Positions 16,683 through 25,924 of a stretch of 64,000 nt of DNA are shown here, in pieces (the stretch's first letter is position 1; the number at the start of each line of letters is the position of its first letter). This DNA comes from Bacteroidota bacterium. Its GTDB lineage: Bacteria; Bacteroidota; Bacteroidia; Bacteroidales; F082. The notes below the pieces were generated by a model. That model worked only from the letters and a program-made list of their open reading frames with translations. It ran no database searches and was not told where the DNA came from. The stretch is taken from NCBI GenBank assembly GCA_014382445.1, contig JACNJS010000091.1, forward strand, positions 87,373-151,372, given 5' to 3'. The translations under genes and the position numbers were made by a program.

Positions 16683-19307
16683 ATGCAATTCAACCGATTT
16701 CTTCTATTTATATTATTGCTTTTTATTGGATTTATTGTTCCTGCACAAGAAAATATTATCCACGAAAGAGTATATAATACAACGCGTATCATTGGTTCAT
16801 CGCCAGTTATTGACGGACTGATTAATGATGAAGCCTGGGAACAGGTGGATTGGTCGGGCGATTTTACTCAACGTGAGCCATTCGAATTTGAGCCCCCATC
16901 TCAGCAAACAGCTTTTAAAATATTATTTGACGATAACAATTTGTACGTGGCCATTAGGGCATTCGACACAAAACCCGATAAAATTGAAAAAAGGCTTTCC
17001 CGCCGTGATGGGTTTGACGGCGATTGGGTTGGAATTGGTTTTGATAGTTATAATGATAAACTAACCGGGTTTAGCTTTGGGGTTACTGCAGCAGGTGTAA
17101 AGGCCGATTTAATAGTGATCAATGATAATCAATTAGATGATACATGGGATCCAGTGTGGTATGTTAAAGTAAGTGTAGATGATAAGGGTTGGATTGCCGA
17201 AATCAAAATTCCTCTTACGCAGCTTAGGTTTGCAAATACGAAGGATCATGTTTGGGGAATAGAGGTTATGCGACAACTATTTCGTAAGGAAGAATTTTCA
17301 GTTTGGCAAATGATTCCCCAGGATGCATCCGGTTGGGTAAGCATGTGGGGCGAATTAAGAGGTATCTACAACATTAACCCTAAAAAAGAAATTGAGTTAA
17401 TTCCTTACGTAATGGGAAGCATTGAAAAAAATGAAAAAGTGGAAGGTGACCCGTTTTCTACCGGAACTGAATGGAGTTACAACGCAGGATTAGATGGTGA
17501 AATAGCTGTAACTAACGACCTAACATTGAACTTTACGGTTAATCCTGATTTTGGGCAGGTTGAAGCTGATCCTTCAGAGGTAAATTTAACAGCTTTCGAA
17601 TCTTACTTTCAGGAAAAGAGGCCTTTCTTTATTGAAGGAAGTAATATATTTAACTTCCCTCTTATTGAAAACCATAATAGTACAAATATGTTTTACTCAA
17701 GAAGGATTGGAAGACGACCTCATTATTACCCGGATTCATACGAAAATGAGAGTGTAAATATGCCTGAGTTTACAAGAATACTTGCGGCTTTCAAACTATC
17801 TGGTAAAACTCGTAATGGTTGGTCGGTTGGAGTAATGGAAAATATAACCAATCGCGAAATTGCTGAAATTGATTCGCTGGGATATAGAAAATCAGAAACT
17901 GTTGAACCAACAACGAATTTTTTTAATATCAGATTACAGAAGGATATCAATAATGGAAATACTATAGTTGGAGGTATGGTTACCGCAACTAATAGATTTA
18001 TTAATGACGAGAATCTTAAATACCTCCCAGGTGGAGCTTATACCGGAGGTTTAGACTTAACAAAATACTGGAACGACAAAAACTATTATATAGCTGCTAA
18101 AGGATTTTATAGCCATATTACCGGTGATTCATCAGCAATTACCTATTTGCAGCGAGCCCCACAAAGGTATTATCAGCGCCCCGATATGAAACATGAAAAC
18201 GTTGATTCTTCTTTAACCTCTCTTTCAGGTTTTGGTGGTAATTTTGAGATTGGAAAAATTGGTGGTGGCAATTGGAGATATGGTTTTAATGCATGGTGTC
18301 TTTCTCCCGGAATTGATATGAATGATATGGGATATATGCAACGTGCAGATGCATTTAGTCAAACCACATGGATAAGTTACATTATTTGGACACCTTTTTC
18401 TATTTTCAGAAGTATGAATTTTAATGTAAGGCAATGGTCATGGTGGGATTTTTCGGGGAGATATCTTAATCTGGGAGGATATTTTGAAGCAAATACTCAA
18501 TTTACAAATTACTGGAGAATTAATACAGGATTTTCAAGGAATTGGAAAGATATAAATAGATCAGAATTAAGAGGTGGGCCTTCGCTGGTTTTTCCGGAAA
18601 GTTGGAGTACATGGATTTCAATTCATACTGATTCACGAAAAAAAATTGTATTTTCAGTTGATGGCTCCATTGGAATTGGCAATAATAATAGTAAACTTCA
18701 ACAAAATATTGACGTTTCGGTTAGCTATCGCCCGCTTAATTCGTTAGAAATATCATTAACACCTGAATTTAATCTTCATTACGATAAAATAAAATATGTT
18801 GAAACTATTGATATAGCATCCAACCCAAGATATATTGTAGGGGAGTTAACACGTCGTGTCATCAGTATGGATATTCGAATTAATTATTCTATAACGCCTG
18901 ATTTATCACTACAATACTGGGGACAGCCTTTTATTTATTCAGCTAACTACTCCCGTTTTGCAGATGTTATTGATGCTGGAAATATAGATATTAACAAACA
19001 ATATCATGCATTTTCCGACAGCGAAATTTCATATGATGAAAAAGATGATAGTTACATAGTAGCAGAAAACAATCAACTATCATTTATATTTGAAAATCCT
19101 GATTTTAGTGTGTTTGAATTTCGTTCTAATTTTGTACTAAGATGGGAGTATATTCCGGGTTCAACGGCATATATCGTGTGGTCGCAGGGCAGGGCAGGAG
19201 ATGCCCCATCAGGCAACTTTAGTTTTAGAGATCATTATTCTAATCTAATTGATGTTAATCCATCCAATATATTTCTTATAAAGTTTTCGTATAGATTTAG
19301 TATGTGA
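16683..19307 (+). CDS. CBM9-like domain plus DUF5916 outer-membrane protein
   Basis: An 874-residue exported protein. After a signal peptide (LLFILLLFIGFIVPAQ), residues about 35-235 form a carbohydrate-binding family 9-like domain (VIDGLINDEAWEQVDW, LYVAIRAFDTKPDKI, WIAEIKIPLTQLRF). The remainder is DUF5916, rich in alternating aromatic beta strands and ending in Phe-rich FLIKFSYRFSM, as expected for an outer-membrane barrel. YFQEKRPFFIEG is a conserved DUF5916 stretch. Function is unknown; binding of a sugar or a small ligand at the surface is likely. Divergent from rfbC, with its own promoter. Confidence 0.88.
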   Translation: MQFNRFLLFILLLFIGFIVPAQENIIHERVYNTTRIIGSSPVIDGLINDEAWEQVDWSGDFTQREPFEFEPPSQQTAFKILFDDNNLYVAIRAFDTKPDKIEKRLSRRDGFDGDWVGIGFDSYNDKLTGFSFGVTAAGVKADLIVINDNQLDDTWDPVWYVKVSVDDKGWIAEIKIPLTQLRFANTKDHVWGIEVMRQLFRKEEFSVWQMIPQDASGWVSMWGELRGIYNINPKKEIELIPYVMGSIEKNEKVEGDPFSTGTEWSYNAGLDGEIAVTNDLTLNFTVNPDFGQVEADPSEVNLTAFESYFQEKRPFFIEGSNIFNFPLIENHNSTNMFYSRRIGRRPHYYPDSYENESVNMPEFTRILAAFKLSGKTRNGWSVGVMENITNREIAEIDSLGYRKSETVEPTTNFFNIRLQKDINNGNTIVGGMVTATNRFINDENLKYLPGGAYTGGLDLTKYWNDKNYYIAAKGFYSHITGDSSAITYLQRAPQRYYQRPDMKHENVDSSLTSLSGFGGNFEIGKIGGGNWRYGFNAWCLSPGIDMNDMGYMQRADAFSQTTWISYIIWTPFSIFRSMNFNVRQWSWWDFSGRYLNLGGYFEANTQFTNYWRINTGFSRNWKDINRSELRGGPSLVFPESWSTWISIHTDSRKKIVFSVDGSIGIGNNNSKLQQNIDVSVSYRPLNSLEISLTPEFNLHYDKIKYVETIDIASNPRYIVGELTRRVISMDIRINYSITPDLSLQYWGQPFIYSANYSRFADVIDAGNIDINKQYHAFSDSEISYDEKDDSYIVAENNQLSFIFENPDFSVFEFRSNFVLRWEYIPGSTAYIVWSQGRAGDAPSGNFSFRDHYSNLIDVNPSNIFLIKFSYRFSM

Positions 19308-19440
19308 GAGAGGTGATTAGGGACAGAGGGTATAAAAGCCCATGGGTTATAAAGGCTCGGTTATTTTATGTTAAAAGCCATATAATTTATATAATAAACA
19401 AGCGTTTAAAGAAATAAGTGAATAATAAATTATTGAAAAA

Positions 19441-20091
19441 ATGAGAAAAATATTTATTCTGACATTACTGTTAATTACAATTAATAGTGCATATACTCAA
19501 GATGTTAGGATAGCCCTTTTAAAATACAACGGCGGTGGCGACTGGTACGCAAACCCTACTTCACTTCCAAACCTTGTTAAGTTTTGTAATAAGATACTAA
19601 ATACTGATATTAGTAGGGATATTCCGGCAATAAATATTGGAAGCCGCGAGTTGTTTAATTTTCCATTAACCCATTTAACCGGGCACGGTAATATTATACT
19701 TAGTCATGAAGAAGCCGAAAATCTTAGAAAATATCTTATTTCCGGTGGTTTTTTACATATCTCTGATAACTACGGACTTGATGAATACATTCGCAAGGAA
19801 ATGAAGAAAGTTTTCCCCGGGTTTGAATTTATTGAACTGCCATACAATCACCCAATCTATCATCAAAAATATGATTTCAATAATGGCTTGCCAAAAATTC
19901 ATGAGCACGATGATAAAGACCCTCAGGGCTTTGGTTTAATTTATGAAGGGCGTTTGGTTGTTTTTTACGATTATGAGTGTGACCTTGGTGATGGCTGGGA
20001 AGACCCTGATGTACACAATGATACTGAAGAAAAACGCATGGAGGCATTAAAAATGGGAGCAAATATTGTACAATTTGTATTTGAACAATAG
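19441..20091 (+). CDS. DUF4159 domain exported protein
   Basis: A 216-residue protein with a signal peptide (ending NSAYTQD), then a DUF4159 domain covering the rest: RIALLKYNGGGDWYANPTS, PLTHLTGHGNIILS, and GGFLHISDNYG. The family has a Rossmann/ThuA-like fold and is often found near MoxR-type ATPase and VWA genes. None are adjacent here, so this is a stand-alone copy. The cellular role is unknown; periplasmic location is inferred from the signal peptide. Confidence 0.85.
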   Translation: MRKIFILTLLLITINSAYTQDVRIALLKYNGGGDWYANPTSLPNLVKFCNKILNTDISRDIPAINIGSRELFNFPLTHLTGHGNIILSHEEAENLRKYLISGGFLHISDNYGLDEYIRKEMKKVFPGFEFIELPYNHPIYHQKYDFNNGLPKIHEHDDKDPQGFGLIYEGRLVVFYDYECDLGDGWEDPDVHNDTEEKRMEALKMGANIVQFVFEQ

Positions 20092-20179
20092 TTTGTAAGG
20101 ATATTCCCTTTAAAACGACTAATGATTAATTCTTAACTATTTTTAATGTTATTTAATAACAGAATAATAAAAACATTTT

Positions 20180-20187
20180 TATTTTTG
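20180..20187 (+). promoter_or_regulatory. -7 element of the thioredoxin-like gene
   Basis: TATTTTTG matches TAnnTTTG and lies 21 bases before the ATG at 20209. No TTG is seen at the expected -33 distance. Confidence 0.5.
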
Positions 20188-20208
20188 CGATCAACAAAAA
20201 TTTAAGTC

Positions 20209-20727
20209 ATGAATCTTATGAAAGCACTTACGATATCAATTATATTATTATTAACATTAAATGTTTTCTCTCAGCAACCCACGACCGACTATACAATTCA
20301 GGAGGAATCGAATTTAGTTAACCTCCGTGAAGCTAAATATGCTGGGGTGTCATTCGAGAATATAATAAATAAATACAAAGGAAAAGTTATATATCTTGAT
20401 TTTTGGGCAAGTTGGTGTCGCCCATGCAAAAACGAGATGCCGTACTCAAAAAAGATGCACCATGAATTAAAAGGAAAGGACGTAGTTTTTGTTTACATGT
20501 CGACTGACAAGGATGCTAACACATGGAAAACCAGCATTGCACAATTGCAAGTAACAGGGGAAAATTATCTGATTAATGCAAAAGTATGGAATGAATATAA
20601 CAACCTTTTCAAGGTTACCTATATTCCCAGATACGTGTTGATTGACAAAAATGGTAAAGTTGTAGATGCAAATGCAGGCAGGCCAAGCAACCCGGAAACT
20701 GTAAAAACTATAATGAATTTGCTTTAA
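20209..20727 (+). CDS. TlpA-like thioredoxin family protein
   Basis: Exported thiol-disulfide oxidoreductase of 172 residues. A signal peptide (ending NVFSQ) is followed by a thioredoxin-like domain with active site WASWCRPCKNE (Cys70, Cys73) and the cis-Pro region YIPRYVLIDKNGKVV. It is expected to act in the periplasm on disulfides of exported proteins or in cytochrome maturation. It lacks the long N-terminal DUF4369 domain often seen in Bacteroidota homologues. Stand-alone gene. Confidence 0.9.
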   Translation: MNLMKALTISIILLLTLNVFSQQPTTDYTIQEESNLVNLREAKYAGVSFENIINKYKGKVIYLDFWASWCRPCKNEMPYSKKMHHELKGKDVVFVYMSTDKDANTWKTSIAQLQVTGENYLINAKVWNEYNNLFKVTYIPRYVLIDKNGKVVDANAGRPSNPETVKTIMNLL

Positions 20728-20775
20728 CCGTAGTTAATTTTGCAGGCAATAATAACACACAATCAAACAATTTTT

Positions 20776-22422
20776 TTAGGCATAAATAAACCGTTTGATT
20801 TTTTTTGTAGCCGTTTTTTGAAATTCTTCGTGCATGGTTTCAACAATTTGAATTTTAGAGAATTTATTAACTTTTTCGTTCACGTATTCACGTAATTCCT
20901 TTTTGAGCTCATCATATTTGTTATCAACAAGATGTGAAACTTCTTCTTTGGCATGTTGAAATTGTTGCTCGATTTCCTCGCGGTTAAAATGAACCATAGC
21001 CACAAGTTTTCCTTTTTGTTGTATTACCAATGATTCAACAACATGTTTGAAATTGTTTATAACCGATTCAATATCCTCAGGGAATATATTTTCGCCACTG
21101 GCGCCAATTATCACATTTTTACTTCTGCCTCTGATAAACAGGTAGTTATTTTCATCAAACAGTCCTAAATCGCCGGTTTTAAACCAACCATCGTCGGTAA
21201 GTACCTCTTTTGTAAGACCAGGCTCCTTATAATATCCCAACATAACATTAGGCCCCTTAGCCCAAATTTCGCCCTCACCTGTATATTTTCCAGGTTTATT
21301 AATTTTTAACTGTACACCTTCTAAGGCAAGGCCAGTGGATTGTAACTTGGTACTACCAACTTTAACTCCAGCTAATAGGGGAGAGGTTTCGGTAAGTCCG
21401 TATCCTATGGCATATGGAAACTTTGCTTCAATCAGAAACTGCTCAACTTCTTTATTTAGTTTAGCTCCACCTATGCCGAAAAATTTCAATTCGCCACCAA
21501 ACGTTCTCATTAGTTTTTTTCCGGCAAGGAGATTAAATTTTTTCCGTAGTGCAGGAACCTTATACAGTAGCCTTGTTGCCATTTTATCGTTAAAAGCCGG
21601 AAGCACTTTGTTTCTATAAATTTTCTCAATTATGAGGGGAACCGTAAGCATGATTGTTGGCCTTACTAATTTTAAAGCCGGTAATAGTATAGCCGGTGTA
21701 GGTGGTTTTTGCAAATAGTAAACGCAAGCACCGCCTAACATTGGTAGTATTAATCCAAGTGTGTTCTCATACGTATGTGATAGTGGTAATACAGATAGAA
21801 AACGGTCGCTGGTGACCACAGGCTGAAAAGTGCGGCTCTTATCTGCAGTAAAACAAATGTTTTTGTGCGTCAACATAACCCCTTTCGACTTTCCCGTTGT
21901 GCCTGATGTATAGATTATAGTTGCCATGTCGGAATCTTTAACATCATATTTTGCAGCAGGAACCGCTTCAGAATCAAATTTGATTCCAGATTCAGAATCA
22001 TTTAAGTTAAAATCTTCTATACTAATGATGTGTTTTAAGTTTTTATTTTCTACCATGGAAACTTTTGGTATTAACCCATTGGAGGCAATCATTACTACCA
22101 TCTCCGAATGCTCAATAACATTGCTAATTTCTACTTTGCTAAAATCGGGTAACATTGGCACAACAACAGCTCCCATTGATGCAATTGCAAAGTATGCGAT
22201 GCCCCATTGAGGCATATTTGCGGCTAATAAACCAACTTTGTTACCGGGTTTAACATCAAGTTTCTCAAGTAGAGCAAGTACAGCATCAACATTTTTGCTA
22301 ACTTCTTTGTATGTCATTGGTTTTTCACCAACAAAAGCATAGGCAGGGCTTTCAGAGAACTTTGAAACAGAGTTTTGAAGAATGCCCGGTAAGGTAAGAG
22401 TGTTGTATTTTTTCATATTCAT
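20776..22422 (-). CDS. AMP-dependent acyl-CoA synthetase/ligase
   Basis: Activates a fatty or related carboxylic acid to its CoA or acyl-AMP form. The adenylation motif is TIIYTSGTTGKSKGVMLTH, the core motif YGLTETSPLL, and the hinge GWFKTGDLGLFDENNYLFIRGR. The length (~548) suits long-chain acyl-CoA synthetases. The open frame extends to 22440 (TTG), but the promoter -7 element (22438-22445) overlaps that codon, so transcription should begin later; ATG 22422 or 22416 (MKKYNTLTLPG) is the likely start. Substrate chain length cannot be read. Confidence 0.92.
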   Translation of the reverse strand: MNMKKYNTLTLPGILQNSVSKFSESPAYAFVGEKPMTYKEVSKNVDAVLALLEKLDVKPGNKVGLLAANMPQWGIAYFAIASMGAVVVPMLPDFSKVEISNVIEHSEMVVMIASNGLIPKVSMVENKNLKHIISIEDFNLNDSESGIKFDSEAVPAAKYDVKDSDMATIIYTSGTTGKSKGVMLTHKNICFTADKSRTFQPVVTSDRFLSVLPLSHTYENTLGLILPMLGGACVYYLQKPPTPAILLPALKLVRPTIMLTVPLIIEKIYRNKVLPAFNDKMATRLLYKVPALRKKFNLLAGKKLMRTFGGELKFFGIGGAKLNKEVEQFLIEAKFPYAIGYGLTETSPLLAGVKVGSTKLQSTGLALEGVQLKINKPGKYTGEGEIWAKGPNVMLGYYKEPGLTKEVLTDDGWFKTGDLGLFDENNYLFIRGRSKNVIIGASGENIFPEDIESVINNFKHVVESLVIQQKGKLVAMVHFNREEIEQQFQHAKEEVSHLVDNKYDELKKELREYVNEKVNKFSKIQIVETMHEEFQKTATKKIKRFIYA

Positions 22423-22437
22423 GGTTTGGTTGAACGT

Positions 22438-22466
22438 CAAAAATACAAATATTTTTCAATTAACAA
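22438..22466 (-). promoter_or_regulatory. Promoter of the acyl-CoA synthetase gene
   Basis: Minus strand: -33 TTG (22464-22466), 18-base spacer, -7 TATTTTTG (22438-22445). Its position rules out the longest reading-frame start and leaves a leader of about 10-15 bases. Confidence 0.65.
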
Positions 22467-22597
22467 ATTTTGGTAACTATAAGTGCTCAATATTAAAATA
22501 ATAGTATCTAATCAGTGTGCTATAATAGTTTGTATTATACTCAATGTTATAGCCATGTGCTTTATTGTCTGTAGTTTAGTTGTAAGTTTAATTTTAA

Positions 22598-25306
22598 TCA
22601 TTTCTTGAAATAGCTTTGAATTAATGTCAATAATTCATCTTGCTTAATAGGTTTTGAAATATGATTATTGCAACCTGATTCTATTGCTTTTTCCCTGTCT
22701 CCTGTGAGGGCAAAAGCCGTTTGGGCAATTATAACTACGTTTTTATTGAATTTGCGAATTTCACGAGTTGCTTGATACCCGTTCATTTTGGGCATTTGAA
22801 TGTCCATTAGCACTAAATCAATATCAGGGTTCATACGGCATGCTTCTATAGCATCTATTCCATTGGTTGCTTTAAGTATTTCTTTACTAAACTTTGTTAG
22901 TTCTATTGACATCAGCATTTCAGATGCTTCATCGTCTTCGGCAATTAATACTTTCAAGGCTAAATCCTCAGGTATTACAGATTCTTTTTTGTTTTCAGAT
23001 GGAATAGTTTTATTTATTTTACTTTCAGTATCCGTCATATTTGGAATGGTAAAAAAGAAAGTTGAACCCTTTCCTTCTTCGCTTTCCACCCAAATTTCAC
23101 CGCCCAGCATTTCAGTGTATGCTCTGGAAATGGCCAACCCCAAACCGGCACCTTGTCGCGCTTGAATATCGGCTATATCAGCTTGAATAAAACGTTCAAA
23201 AATAGCTTCTTGCTTTTCCTTTGGAATTCCTATTCCGGTGTCTTTGACATAAAATTCAAGTTCATTTTCGTTATAAGTATATCCAAATTCTATTGTTCCG
23301 GTGTCAGTGTATTTTATTGCATTTTTGACCAGATTGGTTAGAATTCCATAAAACTTTTCACTATCCGTCTTAATGACTGCTTCTTTTTCAGACAAGCCAC
23401 AAGTAAAGGATAGATTAAGTTTTTTATTATCGGCTTCAAGCTTAAACGTTTTGTAAATAAATTGCAGTTGTTTGTTTATATTGGTTTCCGTAAGATAAAC
23501 TTCGATAATACCTGATTCAATTTTGGAAATGCTCACAATATCATTTATAATGTTGAGCATGCGCTCACCACTTTTCTCTATAATCTGAATGTAATTTTGT
23601 TGCTGTTCACCTGACAATTCCGGTTTTTTAAGCAAACCTGCAAAACCCAAAATTCCATTCATGGGAGTTCTGATTTCGTGGCTCATATTGGCAAGAAATG
23701 CAGATTTCAGCCGGTCGCTTTTTTCTGCTTTTTCTTTGGCTTCTATCAAATTTGCTTCATATTGTTTTTCTTTGGTAATATCCTGCAAAATACCCTTCAG
23801 ACCTATCATCTTATTATTTTCATCATAAACCGGTTCCACACTGGCAATAGCAATGCGGAATTTAGCATCTTTCCTGGCAAACTCCATTTCAATTTCATAG
23901 CTTTTTCCCGTCTCCTGTGCTTCCTTAATAGCCGCCTGGAATCGCTGCCAGCTTTCAGGAGTATAATACTTCTCATGTTGCGACACATCCGGTCCTTCAC
24001 TTTTATCGAGACCAATAAGGTTGAACATCTCATCACTCATATGAACCTGGCCGGTAGTTAAATCCAATGACCAGTTGCCGATACTGGCTATCCTCTGGGC
24101 ATCGCGCAGGCTGGCTTCGCTTTGTTTTAAAGCTTCTTCTGCTTCTTTACGTTCTGTGATATCCTGAGTAAAGCCAATAGCTTTTATTGCTTTACCTTTT
24201 TTATCAAAAGTAATATTGGCTTTTTCCCGAAGCCATTTCACCTGCCCATCTACTAGTATGCGGTGTTCTATATCATAGGGCTGCCCATTAATTGCATTAT
24301 TCCATTCATTATTCACAAAGTCTCTGTCTTCCGGAAATACACAATCCAGAAATATTTCGTAAGTGAGTGGAGTACCAACAGGAATACTAAAATTATGATA
24401 ATTCTGATCTGTCCAGATCAATTCATTTTTTATTAAATCCAGTTCCCAGGTTCCTACACTTCCGATTTCCTGTGCTTTCTCAAGATAATATTGATTTATT
24501 ATCAGTGCTTCATCTGCTTTTTTCCTGTCGGTGATATCTGTATGAGTACCAACCATTCTTATCGCTTTTCCTTTATCGTCAAAGATTGCTTTAGCACGTG
24601 AGAGAATATCAATCCAATGACCATCTTTATGTTTCATTTTAAATTCTATCACAAAGCGGTCTATTTGCTTTGAAATGAGTTTCTGCTGCAGTTCCCATGA
24701 TTTCTTTACATCCTTCGGATCTGTAGTGTTTTCCCAGACAGAAAAATCATTTGGAAGCTCATGATCTTCATAACCAAGCATTTTTTTCCATCCCGGTGAA
24801 TAATAAATATCATTGGTTTCAAGATTCCAGTCAAATAAACCATCATTCGAGGCATTCATTGCATGAATAAATCTTTCTTCACTTTCTTTCAGATCTTTAA
24901 GAACCTTATCCCTTTCATGTTGAACCTTTTTTTTATCGATCACTGAAAGTATGGTTTGTGGCAGCTTTTGGATATGTTGTGTGGTTTTGATCACATAATC
25001 CGCAGCTCCGCGTCTCATGGATTCGACCGCTACTGTTTCGGAACCTGTACCGGTGACCATAATCACCGGAATATGAGGGTGATTTTCTTTTACATAATCC
25101 AGTACTTGCAGGCCCTCGTATCCGAGGATATTAAAGTCGGACAATACAATATCAAAATTCTTTTCTTCTATAAGCTTTTCAAATTCTTCCTGAGATTCTG
25201 CTTCAGTTAGATCAAATCCTCCATGCTCCTGTTCCAGAGAATCACGGACCAGTGCCCTGTCCATCGGATTATCGTCTATGTATAGGATTTGAAGATTTTT
25301 ATTCAT
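22598..25306 (-). CDS. Hybrid sensor histidine kinase, REC-PASx3-HisKA-HATPase-REC
   Basis: Soluble signalling kinase of about 902 residues without membrane segments. Domain order: N-terminal receiver (phospho-acceptor Asp in IVLSDFNILG), three PAS/PAC repeats (about 135-520), HisKA with FLANMSHEIRTPMNG, HATPase with GLVKNAIKYT-like N box and DTGIGIPKEKQEAIF, and a C-terminal receiver (LVLMDIQMPKMNGYQ). The start is ATG 25306, preceded by AAGGA; the longer frame begins with TTG. No DNA-binding output exists in the protein. The neighbouring response regulator and PAS kinase on the same strand may belong to the same pathway. Confidence 0.93.
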   Translation of the reverse strand: MNKNLQILYIDDNPMDRALVRDSLEQEHGGFDLTEAESQEEFEKLIEEKNFDIVLSDFNILGYEGLQVLDYVKENHPHIPVIMVTGTGSETVAVESMRRGAADYVIKTTQHIQKLPQTILSVIDKKKVQHERDKVLKDLKESEERFIHAMNASNDGLFDWNLETNDIYYSPGWKKMLGYEDHELPNDFSVWENTTDPKDVKKSWELQQKLISKQIDRFVIEFKMKHKDGHWIDILSRAKAIFDDKGKAIRMVGTHTDITDRKKADEALIINQYYLEKAQEIGSVGTWELDLIKNELIWTDQNYHNFSIPVGTPLTYEIFLDCVFPEDRDFVNNEWNNAINGQPYDIEHRILVDGQVKWLREKANITFDKKGKAIKAIGFTQDITERKEAEEALKQSEASLRDAQRIASIGNWSLDLTTGQVHMSDEMFNLIGLDKSEGPDVSQHEKYYTPESWQRFQAAIKEAQETGKSYEIEMEFARKDAKFRIAIASVEPVYDENNKMIGLKGILQDITKEKQYEANLIEAKEKAEKSDRLKSAFLANMSHEIRTPMNGILGFAGLLKKPELSGEQQQNYIQIIEKSGERMLNIINDIVSISKIESGIIEVYLTETNINKQLQFIYKTFKLEADNKKLNLSFTCGLSEKEAVIKTDSEKFYGILTNLVKNAIKYTDTGTIEFGYTYNENELEFYVKDTGIGIPKEKQEAIFERFIQADIADIQARQGAGLGLAISRAYTEMLGGEIWVESEEGKGSTFFFTIPNMTDTESKINKTIPSENKKESVIPEDLALKVLIAEDDEASEMLMSIELTKFSKEILKATNGIDAIEACRMNPDIDLVLMDIQMPKMNGYQATREIRKFNKNVVIIAQTAFALTGDREKAIESGCNNHISKPIKQDELLTLIQSYFKK

Positions 25307-25471
25307 AGTTCTATCCTTTCTTTTTAACAAACGTACATAAAGTTTTTTATGAAAACATTACACAGACTTCATAAAAAACATTATGGGAGTTCCCTGCTGT
25401 AAATTTTATTTTTGTACATTTTTTGACAAAAATAAAGTTTTATAGAGGAAATATAATGATAAAGTAAATTA

Positions 25472-25924
25472 TCAAAATGCCCTTTTCACCGGGGGGTCGA
25501 TATTTAATGTGAGCCAGTAATCAGTTACTTTTCCCACAACCTCCATAAAACCATCGAAAGAAACAGGTTTTACCAGGTAGCTGTTCGCACCATGATCATA
25601 ACACACTGCGCGGTCACCCTCCTCTTTTGACGAAGTTAATATAATAACCGGAATACGTTTAATATCCGGGGTACTTTTTACGCGTTTAAGAACTTCATGG
25701 CCATCAATTCCAGGCATTTTTAAATCAAGAAGAATTATATGGGGTAAAGGATACGTCTTTCTATCTGCATATTTATCGTCCCCAAAAAGGTACCTGAGAG
25801 CTTCTTCACCGTTACGGGCAACATGTATTTTATTGGCAAGTTTGGCTTCCCGAAAAGCATCAAGTGTAAGCTCAACATCCATTTTATTATCTTCTACAAG
25901 TAAGATATGTGCTAATTTATCCAT
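25472..25924 (-). CDS. Single-domain response regulator (Rcp1-like)
   Basis: A 150-residue CheY-like receiver with no output domain. The acidic pair is in LLVEDNKMDVELT, the phosphorylated Asp67 in ILLDLKMPGIDG, and the conserved Lys in SYLVKPVSFDGF. The long insertion before the Asp (LFGDDKYADRKTYPLPH) is typical of the Rcp1 type that pairs with phytochrome or PAS kinases. Its ATG shares one base with the stop of the upstream kinase gene (TAATG), indicating translational coupling, so the kinase at 25924-29034 is very likely its partner. Confidence 0.94.
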   Translation of the reverse strand: MDKLAHILLVEDNKMDVELTLDAFREAKLANKIHVARNGEEALRYLFGDDKYADRKTYPLPHIILLDLKMPGIDGHEVLKRVKSTPDIKRIPVIILTSSKEEGDRAVCYDHGANSYLVKPVSFDGFMEVVGKVTDYWLTLNIDPPVKRAF